Part shown: piece after piece, positions 51,962-60,408 of the stretch
Position numbering within the stretch: the first letter of the stretch is position 1
How the letters are laid out: every line of letters begins with the position of its first letter
NCBI GenBank assembly: GCA_963830455.1
Contig: CAWHMT010000004.1
Location: forward strand, 630,686-694,685
Length of the DNA stretch: 64,000 bases
From: 20CM-2-65-7 sp963830455
GTDB lineage: Bacteria; Gemmatimonadota; Gemmatimonadetes; Gemmatimonadales; GWC2-71-9
Direction: 5' to 3'
The notes under the pieces: model-generated
What the model was told of the DNA's origin: nothing
The model's database searches: none
What the model saw: only the letters and a program-made list of their open reading frames with translations
Made by a program: the position numbers and the translations under genes

Positions 51962-52633
51962 CTACGCCGCCTTCGTACCAGCCTCCGGCTCGCCGTGCGA
52001 CTTCGGCGGTCCGAACACGCTGCGCGCGCTCGCCCACGCGCCCATCAGCTCCTCGTTATCCCCGAACCGGTAGCGCACCAACCCGTCCAACAGCCGCACC
52101 TGCTCGGAAATCTCGCTGAACACGGCCTTGAGATCGGCGCTCGCGCCCACATGCTCGCGCCGCCCCGCTCGCGTCGCCTCGAGCGTCTGCTCGAACTCCG
52201 CGAGTGACGCGGTCAGATCGTCCAGCAACTTCTCCGACATCCCGCGCCCCACCAGCAGCTCCTTCTGCGCCGTGGCCTTCTCCAACATCCCTCGCGCCAC
52301 CGTGAGGAACGCCAGGTTGGCCCCGCGCGTCCGCGGCAGTCGAAACTGCGCGCCGAGCTCCGCATTCTGCTTCGACGCCACTCGACCCACCGCGGTCAAA
52401 TACCGGAGCAGCTTGCTCTGGAGCGCCTTCCGCACCTGGGCGCGGTGCTCCGTGGCCGCGCGCGACGCCACCACGCCGGCCCGCTGCTGCCCCGCCAGTA
52501 CCTCCGCCCGCTGTACCAGCTCCTCGAGCCGCGCGAGCGCCGCCTGCTCCGGCACTCCGTCCGTGCGATGGGCTCGGAGGAAATCCCGAACCCGCACGGC
52601 CATCTCCATCCGCCACCGCAATTGCGCTTTCAT
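51962..52633 (-). CDS. Hypothetical all-helical protein (223 aa)
   Basis: The ATG at 52633 is preceded by GGAGGAGG. The protein is predicted to be almost entirely helical and rich in Ala, Glu, Arg and Leu, with heptad-like spacing ('LARLEELVQRAEVLAGQQ', 'LLDDLTASLAEFEQTLEATR'). No membrane segment or catalytic motif is visible. I do not recognise a named family. It lies between the defence-like island and the repeat-rich spacer, transcribed alone. Confidence 0.65.
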   Translation of the reverse strand: MKAQLRWRMEMAVRVRDFLRAHRTDGVPEQAALARLEELVQRAEVLAGQQRAGVVASRAATEHRAQVRKALQSKLLRYLTAVGRVASKQNAELGAQFRLPRTRGANLAFLTVARGMLEKATAQKELLVGRGMSEKLLDDLTASLAEFEQTLEATRAGRREHVGASADLKAVFSEISEQVRLLDGLVRYRFGDNEELMGAWASARSVFGPPKSHGEPEAGTKAA

Positions 52634-53441
52634 ACGACCTCCTCCTCTCCCCTCACGTTGGCACGGCGTCGGGTGTCGTGCCGTTCACGATTTACGTCTC
52701 CCGACGCGCGCACCTCAATGCGATTATCGCGCCACGCGAATTCCCGCTCGCGCACGCGTGCGTCGACTCCGCGGTGTCCTGCATTGAGGACGCGATCGGC
52801 TGGAGGAGATCGTCGCTCGCGCGTAACGTGTGCGGATTTGCCGCCAACAAGTCGTCGTGTCCTCGCGCGAGACACTCGCTCGGGCACAACGACACACCCG
52901 GTCGCACGCGACACCTCGGCGCGCCGTCGCGCCCAACGCGCGGCGCGGATGTAGGGGAAAGCGCACGGGCGCTTCCGGTGATTGCCTGGGTGTTGCTGGT
53001 CTTCGGATTCGTGCTACGGGCGCGCGGCGGCTTGCTAGCAGTCGCCGACTTTGAGTGCCATGGAGCGAGATTGTTGCTACGCGGAGCTGGTAGCCCGCAA
53101 CCGATCAGCGTCCTTCAGGACGCGCGTTGTGGCCGAGCCGGCGCTTCAGCGCACGGACAACCTTACCTCACCTCAGGGATTTTCTTCGTAAGGGCGCGCT
53201 GCGTTGTCATCCTGAGCGAAGCGCGCGAAAGCGCGCGTAGCGAAGGACCTGCTTTCAGGAGCGCGCCGCGGCGCGTAGCGAGGGACCTGCTTTTGGGGAG
53301 CGCGCCGTCTGCTCAGACCTGCGGCGCAGCGGCTCGCGATGCATTTTCTTGCCCTCGTCCGAACGAAATTGCTCTTCGCACCCGCCGAGCTTACGTTACG
53401 TTGGCCTCGGGGGACAGGAGGGCGCCGAGTTTGTGAATTGG
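52634..53441. other. Gene-poor spacer of about 800 bp
   Basis: No convincing gene is seen on either strand; the open frames here have biased Arg/Ala composition and no start signal. The region contains CGCG-rich simple sequence and an interspersed palindromic repeat pair at 53205-53300. Confidence 0.55.
53205..53300. repeat. Interspersed palindromic repeat, copy 4, with a partial second copy in tandem
   Basis: tgtcatcctgagcgaagcgc, a stem-loop (gcgcgaaagcgcgc) and gtagcgaaggacctgctttc (53205-53256) are followed by a half copy, gcgtagcgagggacctgctt (53272-53291). Confidence 0.85.
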
Positions 53442-53672
53442 ATGCATCAGATGGACGCACACGTGAGCGAAGTTGCGACACGGGGCGATCTCGCCGAGCT
53501 GCGGCTAGAGGTGCGCGCGGACATCGCCGAGCTGCGCCAAGAGATGCAGGTGGGTTTCGCTCAGCTCGAGACCCGGTTGGAGCGCCGCATCGGCGACCTT
53601 ATCAAGTGGTCGTTCGTATTTTGGGTTGGCGCGGTCGGTGCCATCGCGATGCTTGCTCGGGTTTTGCCCTAG
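53442..53672 (+). CDS. Small coiled-coil protein with C-terminal transmembrane helix (DUF1640-like)
   Basis: The ATG at 53442 gives a 76-residue protein (a GTG at 53433 is an alternative). Residues 5-50 form a charged coiled coil, 'LAELRLEVRADIAELRQEMQ', ending 'LETRLERRIGDLIKW', followed by one helix 'FVFWVGAVGAIAMLARVLP'. The pattern matches short DUF1640/CCDC90-like coiled-coil membrane proteins seen widely in bacteria. Function is unknown. Confidence 0.7.
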   Translation: MHQMDAHVSEVATRGDLAELRLEVRADIAELRQEMQVGFAQLETRLERRIGDLIKWSFVFWVGAVGAIAMLARVLP

Positions 53673-53681
53673 CCGATCGCT

Positions 53682-53860
53682 GTCAGTGACTGCGTCTCAC
53701 CAGCGACTCTAGGCCCTCGAGCGCTTCGCCGGCCGCGGACAGGCGCTCCACTTCCGCCGTGAGCTCCCGGCAACGTGCCTCGGCGCGCGCGCGACCGGAC
53801 TGCGCCTCCTGCAGCCGCCCGTCCAGGTCGGCCAGCTCCGCCTCAGCTTCCTGTAGCAGC
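53682..53860 (-). pseudogene. Truncated duplicate of the coiled-coil gene 3' end (repeat unit A)
   Basis: These 179 bp match 55142-55320 at roughly 94% identity by my count (11 differences). They encode the last about 60 residues of the same coiled-coil protein ('EAEAELADLDGRLQEAQSGR' to a stop), ending RRSH instead of KRNR. Homology stops abruptly at 53860, so no upstream part remains. The changes largely keep the protein sequence, suggesting that this was once part of a full paralogue. Confidence 0.8.
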
Positions 53861-53936
53861 GCCGCGCCCCTTCTCGGCAACGGTGTGTCTCGCTTCTCAT
53901 CGTGGTCGCGCTTTGACGCGCGTCTTAATGGGCGCT

Positions 53937-54038
53937 GCCTAACAGGCGCCTGAAGCTGGCGGCGCCGCGCCTTCAAGGTAGAATTGGGTTTGTGATCACT
54001 GAGCTTGTGCGCCGCAGCTCAGCCGCTTGTCGTTAGGC
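53937..54038. other. attC recombination site (integron cassette attachment site, 102 bp)
   Basis: The site begins with R'' GCCTAAC (53937-53943) and ends with R' GTTAGGC (54032-54038). Inside, the arm caggcgcctgaagctggcgg then cgc pairs with the far arm gcgccgcagctcagccgc, leaving unpaired extra bases on one side. This is the conserved folded architecture of integron attC sites. The cassette junction would be within GTTAGGC. No integron integrase gene is in the window. Confidence 0.85.
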
Positions 54039-54056
54039 GCCGCAGGGAGGGACATT

Positions 54057-55034
54057 ATGCCGCGCTCACTGCTTATAGCTGCTATTGTAGTCGCTCTCCC
54101 GTTCGCCACACTCCAGTCCCAGCGCCCAGGCAGTATTAGCTTAGGCGCGCACGTGAGCTTCAACTTCGACGACGTCGAGAGCGTCGGTGCGCATGCGCTC
54201 GTCGGCATCGTACCTCGCCTCAGCTTTTATCCCTCGGCCACAAGCTTTCTCGTGAGCTCGGGCTCGTCCTGGCTGGTAACAGGGGCAATGCGGTTCAGCA
54301 TCCTGCAGAGGGGCCCAGTGCGCCCGTATGTGGGCGCCGGGCCGTCGTGGATCCAGGTGGCGGACGCGGGAACGAGTGTTTCCAAATGGGGCTTTGTGGG
54401 TCTCGGGGGCGTGGAATTCCCCGTCGGCAGCACAGTGTTGCCATTCGTCGAAGTCCGAATTCTTACGGACGTGCCCTCGGACGTGACCGGCGGGCTTCGA
54501 CTGACGCTCCGTGGATCGAGTGATGCGCAACAGGCCGCCGGTGCCCAGTCTGGTCGATCACCAACGAGTCTCTATGTCGCTGGAGGTATCGAGTTTGCCA
54601 AGGTCACCGGGTCTCCCACCCCCTACGCGACCTTCGATGGACCGGGACTGTCGCTGCAAGCCGGCTACGCTCGCCAGTTCGAACGTTGGGGCTTTCGTCT
54701 CGGTCTCGCGTACTTCGACCGCGAGCTACACTACCCCGACGACCGGTACACTACGAATGCGCGGAACATCGGCCCCCATTTCGACCTGACGTACGATTTT
54801 ACCCGTTCACGCATCCGACCGTACCTCATTGGCGGCTTATTCCCGCATTGGGGGCAGCTGACTGACCGTTATAGCGATGGTAGGACGTTTACTTTCAGTA
54901 ATTTGTCGCTTGGGTACTCTGCTGGGTTTGGCTTGCGGATGCCGGTACGACACGCGGATGTGTTCGTTGACTATCGGCGCTATTTCGGCAGCGGGTGGGT
55001 GTACTCGCCCTTGACGCTCGGCGTACGGTTCTGA
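54057..55034 (+). CDS. Outer-membrane beta-barrel-like protein, integron cassette-encoded
   Basis: The ATG at 54057 lies 18 bp beyond the attC end, with AGGGAGG upstream. This spacing is typical of a cassette ORF. The 325-residue protein has a leader (PRSLLIAAIVVALPFATLQS) and alternating beta strands: 'FVGLGGVEFPVGSTVLPFVE', 'SLQAGYARQFERWGFRLGLA', 'YSAGFGLRMP', ending in Arg-Phe, the classical terminal aromatic of outer membrane barrels. It has no named family that I recognise. Codon use is less GC-biased than in neighbours, in line with recent acquisition. Confidence 0.8.
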   Translation: MPRSLLIAAIVVALPFATLQSQRPGSISLGAHVSFNFDDVESVGAHALVGIVPRLSFYPSATSFLVSSGSSWLVTGAMRFSILQRGPVRPYVGAGPSWIQVADAGTSVSKWGFVGLGGVEFPVGSTVLPFVEVRILTDVPSDVTGGLRLTLRGSSDAQQAAGAQSGRSPTSLYVAGGIEFAKVTGSPTPYATFDGPGLSLQAGYARQFERWGFRLGLAYFDRELHYPDDRYTTNARNIGPHFDLTYDFTRSRIRPYLIGGLFPHWGQLTDRYSDGRTFTFSNLSLGYSAGFGLRMPVRHADVFVDYRRYFGSGWVYSPLTLGVRF

Positions 55035-55070
55035 AAGCGCGCAATCGATTCAATGTTTAGCGGGGGCGCC

Positions 55071-55110
55071 GCCTAACACGCGCTTGGGGCTGGCGGGTTA
55101 ACGGGTGGCA
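55071..55110. other. Truncated attC remnant (5' half) downstream of the cassette ORF
   Basis: GCCTAAC (55071-55077) followed by acgcgcttggggctggcggg resembles the R''-L'' half of an attC site 36 bp after the ORF stop. No matching GTTRRRY/right arm is found before the coiled-coil gene at 55142, so the 3' half is missing. Confidence 0.55.
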
Positions 55111-55142
55111 GCAGATATCGACCCGACTACGTGACGTAGCAG

Positions 55143-55890
55143 TCAGCGATTGCGTTTCACCAGCGACTCCAGAGCCTCGAGCGCTTCGCCGGCCGCGGAC
55201 AGGCGCTCCACTTCCGACGTCAGCTCCCGGCAGCGTGCCTCGGCGCGCGCGCGACCGGACTGCGCCTCCTGCAGCCGCCCGTCCAGGTCGGCCAGCTCCG
55301 CCTCCGCTTCCTGCAGCAGCCCCGCCTGGTCCTCGAGCCCGCGCAGTCCGGCAATCTCCTCGAGCACCTGATCGCGCTCGGCGGCGAGCGCTTCGGCCTC
55401 GGCCACCGCTTCCTCGGCGATCCGCCGCCGCTCCTCGGCCTGAGCCTCGAGCGCGGCCCGCGCCCGGCGCTCCTTCTTCAGCTCGGCCTCGGCCCGCCCG
55501 AGCGCGGCGCGAGCTTCCTCCAGCTCCCCGGCTAGCCGGGTCCGTTCCTCGACGGCGGACTCGAGCCGGGCGCGCATGGCCTCGATCAGCTCCCGCACCG
55601 CGGCCGCGGTTTGCTGCGGCTCGGCCCCAGCGGCGGAACTGTGGGCGGTCATCGCCAGACGCTCCCGCAACGACGCGGTCCGCTCCTTACCGCTCTTCGC
55701 GGGTGCCACACGCGGGCTTGGTTTCGGAGCCGCAGGCGGAGGCGCGACGTCGGGCGTCGGCGCGGGTGCGACGGCCAGCTCAATAGTCGCCGGGTTCTCC
55801 GTTTTCGGGAACGGCCGTGAGCTCGGCGAGCACGCGGGAGATCGTCCGCGGCTTGCGCGCTGGAACGTTGGCGTCGAAACCGGTGGTCAC
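55143..55890 (-). CDS. Coiled-coil protein coupled to ParA (frameshifted near N-terminus)
   Basis: The GTG at 55890 overlaps the parA stop (GTGA) and gives MTTGFDANVPARKPRTISRV. Near 55808 an extra base breaks the frame. It resumes with a Pro/Ala-rich linker and a long coiled coil ('LESAVEERTRLAGELEEARA', 'AELKKERRARAALEAQAEER') to the stop at 55143. Corrected length is about 248 residues. Coiled-coil partners encoded next to ParA often act as ParB-like or cargo-linking proteins. The last 179 bp are duplicated at 53682-53860. Confidence 0.75.
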
Positions 55891-56852
55891 GCGCTTCTCT
55901 CCATCGCGCGCTCGAAGCGCGCGCTCATCATCTCAGTGATAAGGGCGTCGATGTCCCTGGCTCCCTTGGACGATGGGGCGTAGGCATTGATGGGCAGGCC
56001 GTCGCTCGAGGCCCGCGCGAAGTCCGTACACTGCCGCACGATCGTGTCCGACAGAAACTCGGCGTAGTGCGACTCCAGTGCGCGTTTGGCCTCACGTGCG
56101 ATCCGGGTCGTGGGGTTGTACTGATTGATGACGATCTTAATCCGCTGCATCCGGTGGTTCAGGTCGTCCTCGAGCTGGCCCAGCGTCTCGAACAGCAATT
56201 TGAGACCGTGAAACGACAGGAAATCGGGCAGCACCGGCACGAGCAGGTCGTCGCACGCCATCAGCGCGTTGAGGTTCAGCAGCCCAAAGGAGGGCGGGGC
56301 GTCCATGACAATGAACTCGTAGCGGTCCAACACCCCGGCGAGGGCCCGCTGCAGCTTGTACTCGCGCCCGGCCATCGGCATGAGGGAGATGTCGATGGTC
56401 GTCATCCGCAAATTGGCCGGGAGCACATCGAACTCCGCGAGCGGTGTCGGCAAGATCACGTCTGTGATCGGGACGCCGTTGACCAGGGTATCGAAGACCG
56501 TGCGCTCGAGTCTCTCGGGACCGAGGCCCAGGTGCTGGGTCGCGTGCCCCTGTGAATCGAGGTCGATCAGCAGGACCCGGTGGCCCATCTCCGCGAGCCG
56601 GTACCCATACGCCACTGAGAGGCTGGTTTTGCCGGTGCCACCCTTGAAGTTGAGGAAGAGCTGGCGGCGCAGCGGCTCCCGGCGGGGGTGGAGGTCCAGC
56701 ACCATGCGGTACGCTGACACGTGTCGCGGCTGGTACGAAGCGGGTCCGCCGCCGAGTGCCTTCAGCTCGGGCATTTTGTCCGCGGCGGCCAGTTGCTTGT
56801 CCGTGAACCCCAGGAGCTTGGCGAAGTGGCTGCGCTTGTAACGGATGTCCAC
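55887..56852 (-). CDS. ParA/Soj-family partitioning ATPase
   Basis: The GTG at 56852 gives MDIRYKRSHFAKLLGFTDKQ, an N-terminal HTH-like segment. The deviant Walker A is 'FLNFKGGTGKTSLSVAYGYR', Walker B is 'EFIVMDAPPSFGLLNLNALM', and 'LLIDLDSQGHATQHLGL' is the A' motif. At 321 residues it matches the larger ParA type that positions DNA or protein cargo on the nucleoid. No ParB or parS was recognised; the coupled coiled-coil proteins on either side may be the partners. A longer open frame upstream belongs to the HEAT/coiled-coil gene. Confidence 0.9.
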   Translation of the reverse strand: MDIRYKRSHFAKLLGFTDKQLAAADKMPELKALGGGPASYQPRHVSAYRMVLDLHPRREPLRRQLFLNFKGGTGKTSLSVAYGYRLAEMGHRVLLIDLDSQGHATQHLGLGPERLERTVFDTLVNGVPITDVILPTPLAEFDVLPANLRMTTIDISLMPMAGREYKLQRALAGVLDRYEFIVMDAPPSFGLLNLNALMACDDLLVPVLPDFLSFHGLKLLFETLGQLEDDLNHRMQRIKIVINQYNPTTRIAREAKRALESHYAEFLSDTIVRQCTDFARASSDGLPINAYAPSSKGARDIDALITEMMSARFERAMERSA

Positions 56853-56853
56853 T

Positions 56854-57920
56854 ATGAGGCTCGCTGCACGAGGCCGGCTTCCGTGCGCTGAGGGTCCTGG
56901 GGGTGGGGATGGCGCGAAGGATCCGATGCACGATGCGTCGCACCTGGGGATCGGGATCGCCAGTAAGCGGCTCCAGGAGCGGCCGCAGGACGAGCCCGGG
57001 CGCCGCGGCGGCAGCCAGCACCGCACGGCGCCGCACGTGCGGGTTCGCATCGGCGATACCCGACCGGATGTGGGGCGCGAGCCGTGCCGGATCCCGTTCC
57101 AGCAATTGGCCGAGCGCCTGGTACGCCGCGGCGCGCACGGTCGGATCTTCAGCGTCGGCCCAAGGGCGAACGGCATGGAACGCGTCGTTCCCCGCCCGGC
57201 ACGACGGCCCAGACGGAGAAGCAGATCCACCTGGTCCTGGGGGCTTTTCGCCGCCGCCAGGGCCGCGACCAGATCGTCCGCAGGGGCACGCTGCGTCGCT
57301 TCCGGCGCTGTCGCCTGCTGCTCCAACTGCTCGCGAAGCGCGGCCTCGCGGCGTTGTCCCAGGGCGTTGTCCCGTTCGAGGTCGAGGACGGCGCGGCGCA
57401 GGCTGCCGATGAACTCGCCAAGGTCGACGGCTTCCGTGTCGCCGTCGCGAACAGCGCGTTGCCACTCGAGCACCCGGGTGAGCACGGTCTCGCGGGATGC
57501 CACCAGCTCGTCCACGCGAGCCCGCAGCTGCGAGGCTATCTGTTCGCTGGCGGCGATGCGCTCCCGGGCCGCGGCCGCTTCCCGCCGCAGGCGCACCAGC
57601 TCCTGCGCGTCGTCGCGAGGCTCCGCCTCGAAGAGATGTCCCTGGAGCTTGGCGCGCAGCGCCTCGGAGTGTTCCAGTCGCCGGTGCAGCGCGGCGACTT
57701 CTTCACGGGCGCGGGCGACCTCGTCCTGAAGCACGCTCAGGCGCCGGGTTTCACCGGCCTCGCGGGCCGCAGCCTCGGCGAGCCGGATGCGGGCCTGATC
57801 GGCTTCGGCACGTGCCTCGTCGAGCGCGCCGCGCAGCTGCTCGAGCCGGCACTCTAGCAGGAAGGTCCGATCCGAGCCCCGGTTGGCGTGCTTCGAGCGG
57901 ACCGTTACGCCTTCTCGCAA
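56854..57920 (-). CDS. Coiled-coil plus HEAT-repeat protein upstream of parA (frameshifted)
   Basis: Reading from about 57920 (TTG; start uncertain), the N-terminal 200 residues are coiled coil ('LEQLRGALDEARAEADQARI', 'VARAREEVAALHRRLEHSEA'). Near 57200 one base seems missing. The next frame then shows HEAT-like repeats 'AEDPTVRAAAYQALGQLLER', 'ADANPHVRRRAVLAAAAAPG' and 'GDPDPQVRRIVHRILRAIP'. The 3' end near 56855 is uncertain because another indel is likely in a C-rich run. It directly precedes parA and likely forms one operon with it. Confidence 0.65.
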
Positions 57921-58030
57921 GGCAAGAGGACCATACGTCACTATAGCAAAATGCGTGAGTTCGCGAAACCCTGGAGGTCGGGCCTCACCGGTTGACGATC
58001 GGTTGATGTCGCAGAGCATCTTCGCTCCCT

Positions 58031-58604
58031 ATGGCTACCGAACGACGTTACGTTTCGCCGATGACGCCGCTCACCCTCCAAACCGCGGAAGACCTGCTGC
58101 GCTTTCGAGAGCCTGGGAAGACGGCCGAGCTCGTGCGGGGGGTGTTGGTCGTGCGTGAGCCGCCCGGCACCCATCATGGCAGATGCGCCAACCGTCTTGC
58201 CTATCGCCTGACGCAGTTCGCTGAGCGGGACGAATCTGGGCGACGTCTTCGCCCAGGACACGGGGTTCAAGATCGCACGCGATCCTGATACCGTGCGTGC
58301 TCCGGACGTCGCGTTCGTCGCACGGGCTCGCCTGAGCCAGGTCTCCGAAACCGGCTATGCGGAGCTGGCGCCCGACTGGGTGGCCGAGATTCTCTCGCCT
58401 GGCGATCGCCCGGGCGAGGTCCTGGAGAAGGTCGGGCAGTGGTTGGACGCGGGCGTACGGCTCGTTTGGGTGCTCGATCCTGTCCGACGCGCTGCCCGTG
58501 TGTATCGGATGGACGGCAGCGACGGGGCGGTGGGGCCCGAGGAGGAGCTCGATGGCGAGGATGTGTTCCCGGGTTTTCGCCTGGCGTTGCGCGACGTCCT
58601 CTAG
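58031..58604 (+). CDS. Uma2 family (DUF820) putative restriction endonuclease-like protein (one frameshift)
   Basis: The first frame gives 'MTPLTLQTAEDLLRFREPGK', 'AELVRGVLVVREPPGTHHGR' and 'ANRLAYRLTQFAE'. An extra base near 58230 shifts the frame, which resumes 'GDVFAQDTGFKIARDPDTVR', 'APDVAFV', 'WVAEILSPGDRPGEVLEKV' and 'VWVLDPVRRAARVY' to the stop at 58604. This is the Uma2 PD-(D/E)XK-like fold (Asp in APDV, Glu in AEILSP). Corrected length is about 190 residues. Uma2 proteins are numerous in environmental genomes; their biological role is unknown. Confidence 0.85.
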
Positions 58605-58636
58605 TGCGGTCTCGTCGGCGACTGGCGCCGCGGTCC

Positions 58637-58978
58637 CTACTGAGTCATGATCTCGCGAATCTCGACGCTCGCCCCCGGCCGCACGATGCCCGGGCATCCC
58701 CGCGCAACTTCGACCACACGGTCATAGCTTTCGGCGGCGATCACCATGAAGCCGCCCACCACTTCCTTCGCTTCCGCATAGGGACCGTCCGTGACGCCGG
58801 ACGTGCTCAGGATCTTGCCCCCGGGCTTCAGCTGACCTCCCAGATCGACGATGTTGGCCTTGAACTTCTCCTGCCACGCGTTGAACGAGGCGTACATCTC
58901 CTGCATCTGCGCCGGCGACGGCCGTTCCTGCTTGCCGGGCACGCTTCGCAGAAAGACGAGGTACTTCTGAGTCGGCAT
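58637..58978 (-). CDS. YCII-related (DGPF domain) protein
   Basis: The ATG at 58978 has AGGAGA upstream. The 113-residue protein has 'KYLVFLRSVPG' and the signature 'DGPYAEAKEVVGGFMVIAAE', with the C-terminal 'GASVEIREIM', matching the YCII/DGPF domain. These small proteins are frequently encoded next to ECF sigma factors; one is present about 2.3 kb away here. The catalytic role is unclear. Confidence 0.88.
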   Translation of the reverse strand: MPTQKYLVFLRSVPGKQERPSPAQMQEMYASFNAWQEKFKANIVDLGGQLKPGGKILSTSGVTDGPYAEAKEVVGGFMVIAAESYDRVVEVARGCPGIVRPGASVEIREIMTQ

Positions 58979-59008
58979 AAGGTCTCCTCGGATTTGTCTC
59001 GGTAGCCC

Positions 59009-59190
59009 TCATCGATGCGTCGATTGAGGACCACCGAAATCGACAATCGTCTCGCCGTACGTCTTCTTGAGGTCCGCCAGCAGCATGGGCCGGTCCGTCG
59101 CGATGCGCTTCACGAAGGCCCGAGGGGCCGCGGTCCGCGGATCGTACTTCGCGCTCCACCCAATCAGCTCGACCAACCTGCTTTTGGGGA
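59009..59190 (-). pseudogene. C-terminal remnant of a minus-strand protein, cut by a repeat element
   Basis: Minus-strand translation gives 'LVELIGWSAKYDPRTAAPRA' then 'FVKRIATDRPMLLADLKKTY' and 'GETIVDFGG', ending at a TGA at 59009-59011. The composition looks like a genuine protein C-terminus, but no start lies upstream. The frame runs into repeat-like sequence (ctttt ggggagacgc, ctcgggacctgct) near 59190. I do not recognise the family. Confidence 0.5.
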
Positions 59191-59259
59191 GACGCGTGGA
59201 GCTCGGGACCTGCTGTTGCTTTACGGCGCGCAGTTCGCGTGCAAGCGAGGACCCCCACG

Positions 59260-59337
59260 AGCAGGTCCCTCGCTCCGCGCGCCTGCGGCGCGCTCCGCTC
59301 GGGATGACATGGCGGCGCTCGGTTTTATGAAAAAGAG
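59260..59337. repeat. Interspersed palindromic repeat, copy 5
   Basis: gcaggtccctcgctccgcgc, a stem-loop (gcgcctgcggcgc) and tccgctcgggatgacat are followed by an A-rich end (tttatgaaaaagagaaa), the same order as copy 1. A partial copy lies just upstream (about 59190-59215). Confidence 0.85.
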
Positions 59338-59347
59338 AAAGGGGTGC

Positions 59348-60303
59348 CTATGCCGGGGCCTGCGCGTACAAATCACCCGCCAAATACTTGAGCCCGCTGT
59401 CCACCGCCACCGTCACCACCGTCTTGCCGGCGCCGAGCTCGCGCGCAAGCTGCAGCGCGGCGACGACGTTAAGCCCAGTCGACGTGCCGGCAAACAGGCC
59501 TTCCTGCCGCGCCAGCGTCCACGCCATTTGCCGAGCCTCTGCCTCGTCGATCGTGCGCGTCTCGCTCACGAGCGCACGGTCGAACTGCGGCGGCACGAAC
59601 CCGGGCGCGACGCCCTCCACACCGTGCCGGCCGGGGACGGCGCCCGAGAGCACCGCCGACGTCGCCGGCTCGAGCGCCACGATCCGCGTCTTCGGATCTG
59701 CGCGCTTCAGCACGCGCCCCGTTCCCATCAGCATGCCCGACGTGCCGACCGCGCCGCAGAACGCGTGAATCGGGCCCTGCACCTGACTAGCAGCTCCTCG
59801 CCCAGCGACTCGTAGCCGGCCACCATGTCGGGATTGGCGCGATCTGGTCGGTCGCGTGGCCAGCCTCGGGCCAAGGGCGGCGATCTCACGCGCGCGGGCC
59901 ATCATCCGCGGCACGAGGTCGGGTGTGAGCTTGCCGCCGTCGCTCTTCAGCACCTCCAGCTCCGCCCCGAACACTTCCATGCTGCGGCGCTTCTCGCGGC
60001 CACGGCATCGTTGCACACGATGCGGCAGCGGTACCCCTTCACCGCGCACACGAACGCCGAGCGAAATGCCGGTGCTCCCGCCGGTGTACTCGACGACCGT
60101 CATCCCCGGCTTCAGGGCGCCGCGCTGCTCGGCGCGCTCGATCATTGAGAGCGCCATGCGATCCTTGTACGACCCGGTCGGATTGTAGTACTCGAGCTTC
60201 ACCCACACGTTGCGGCCGCGCCTTTAGGCACGATCCGCGCCAGGCGGACCAGCGGCGTATTCCCGATCGCGCTCAGCATGTCTGCTTTCTCGAGCAGCTT
60301 CAT
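59348..60303 (-). pseudogene. cysK: Cysteine synthase-type PLP enzyme with several frameshifts
   Basis: The ATG at 60303 gives MKLLEKADMLSAIGNTPLVR, the classical O-acetylserine sulfhydrylase start. In other frames follow 'VWVKLEYYNPTGSYKDRMAL' (PLP Lys), 'VEYTGGSTGISL' (substrate loop), 'FCGAVGTSGMLMGTGRVLKR' and 'EGLFAGTSTGLNVVAALQLA'. At least three frame changes (about 60215, 60000-60060 and 59770-59880) are needed to join them. All functional blocks survive, so either the gene decayed very recently or the sequence carries errors. Product: cysteine (or related) synthase. Confidence 0.82.
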
Positions 60304-60408
60304 CGGGCAGAGGTATCCGCCCGACAGACGATGGGCGCTAGATCGCTGGCGAGCCATGGCGATCGGGCATGGAACTCGCGCACCCCGACCGTGCTTTGTG
60401 TTCTCGAG

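Noticed and set aside
52678..53436. 252-aa plus-strand open frame in the repeat-rich spacer
   Set aside because: It has no start signal, reads through the palindromic repeat and shows no family features.
53683..53976. 97-aa minus-strand ORF
   Set aside because: It joins the truncated coiled-coil copy to cassette spacer and attC sequence; only the 3' 179 bp have homology.
55887..58019. Apparent 710-aa coiled-coil-ParA fusion
   Set aside because: The central region is out-of-frame; the HEAT repeats lie in a different frame and ParA has a proper GTG start at 56852.
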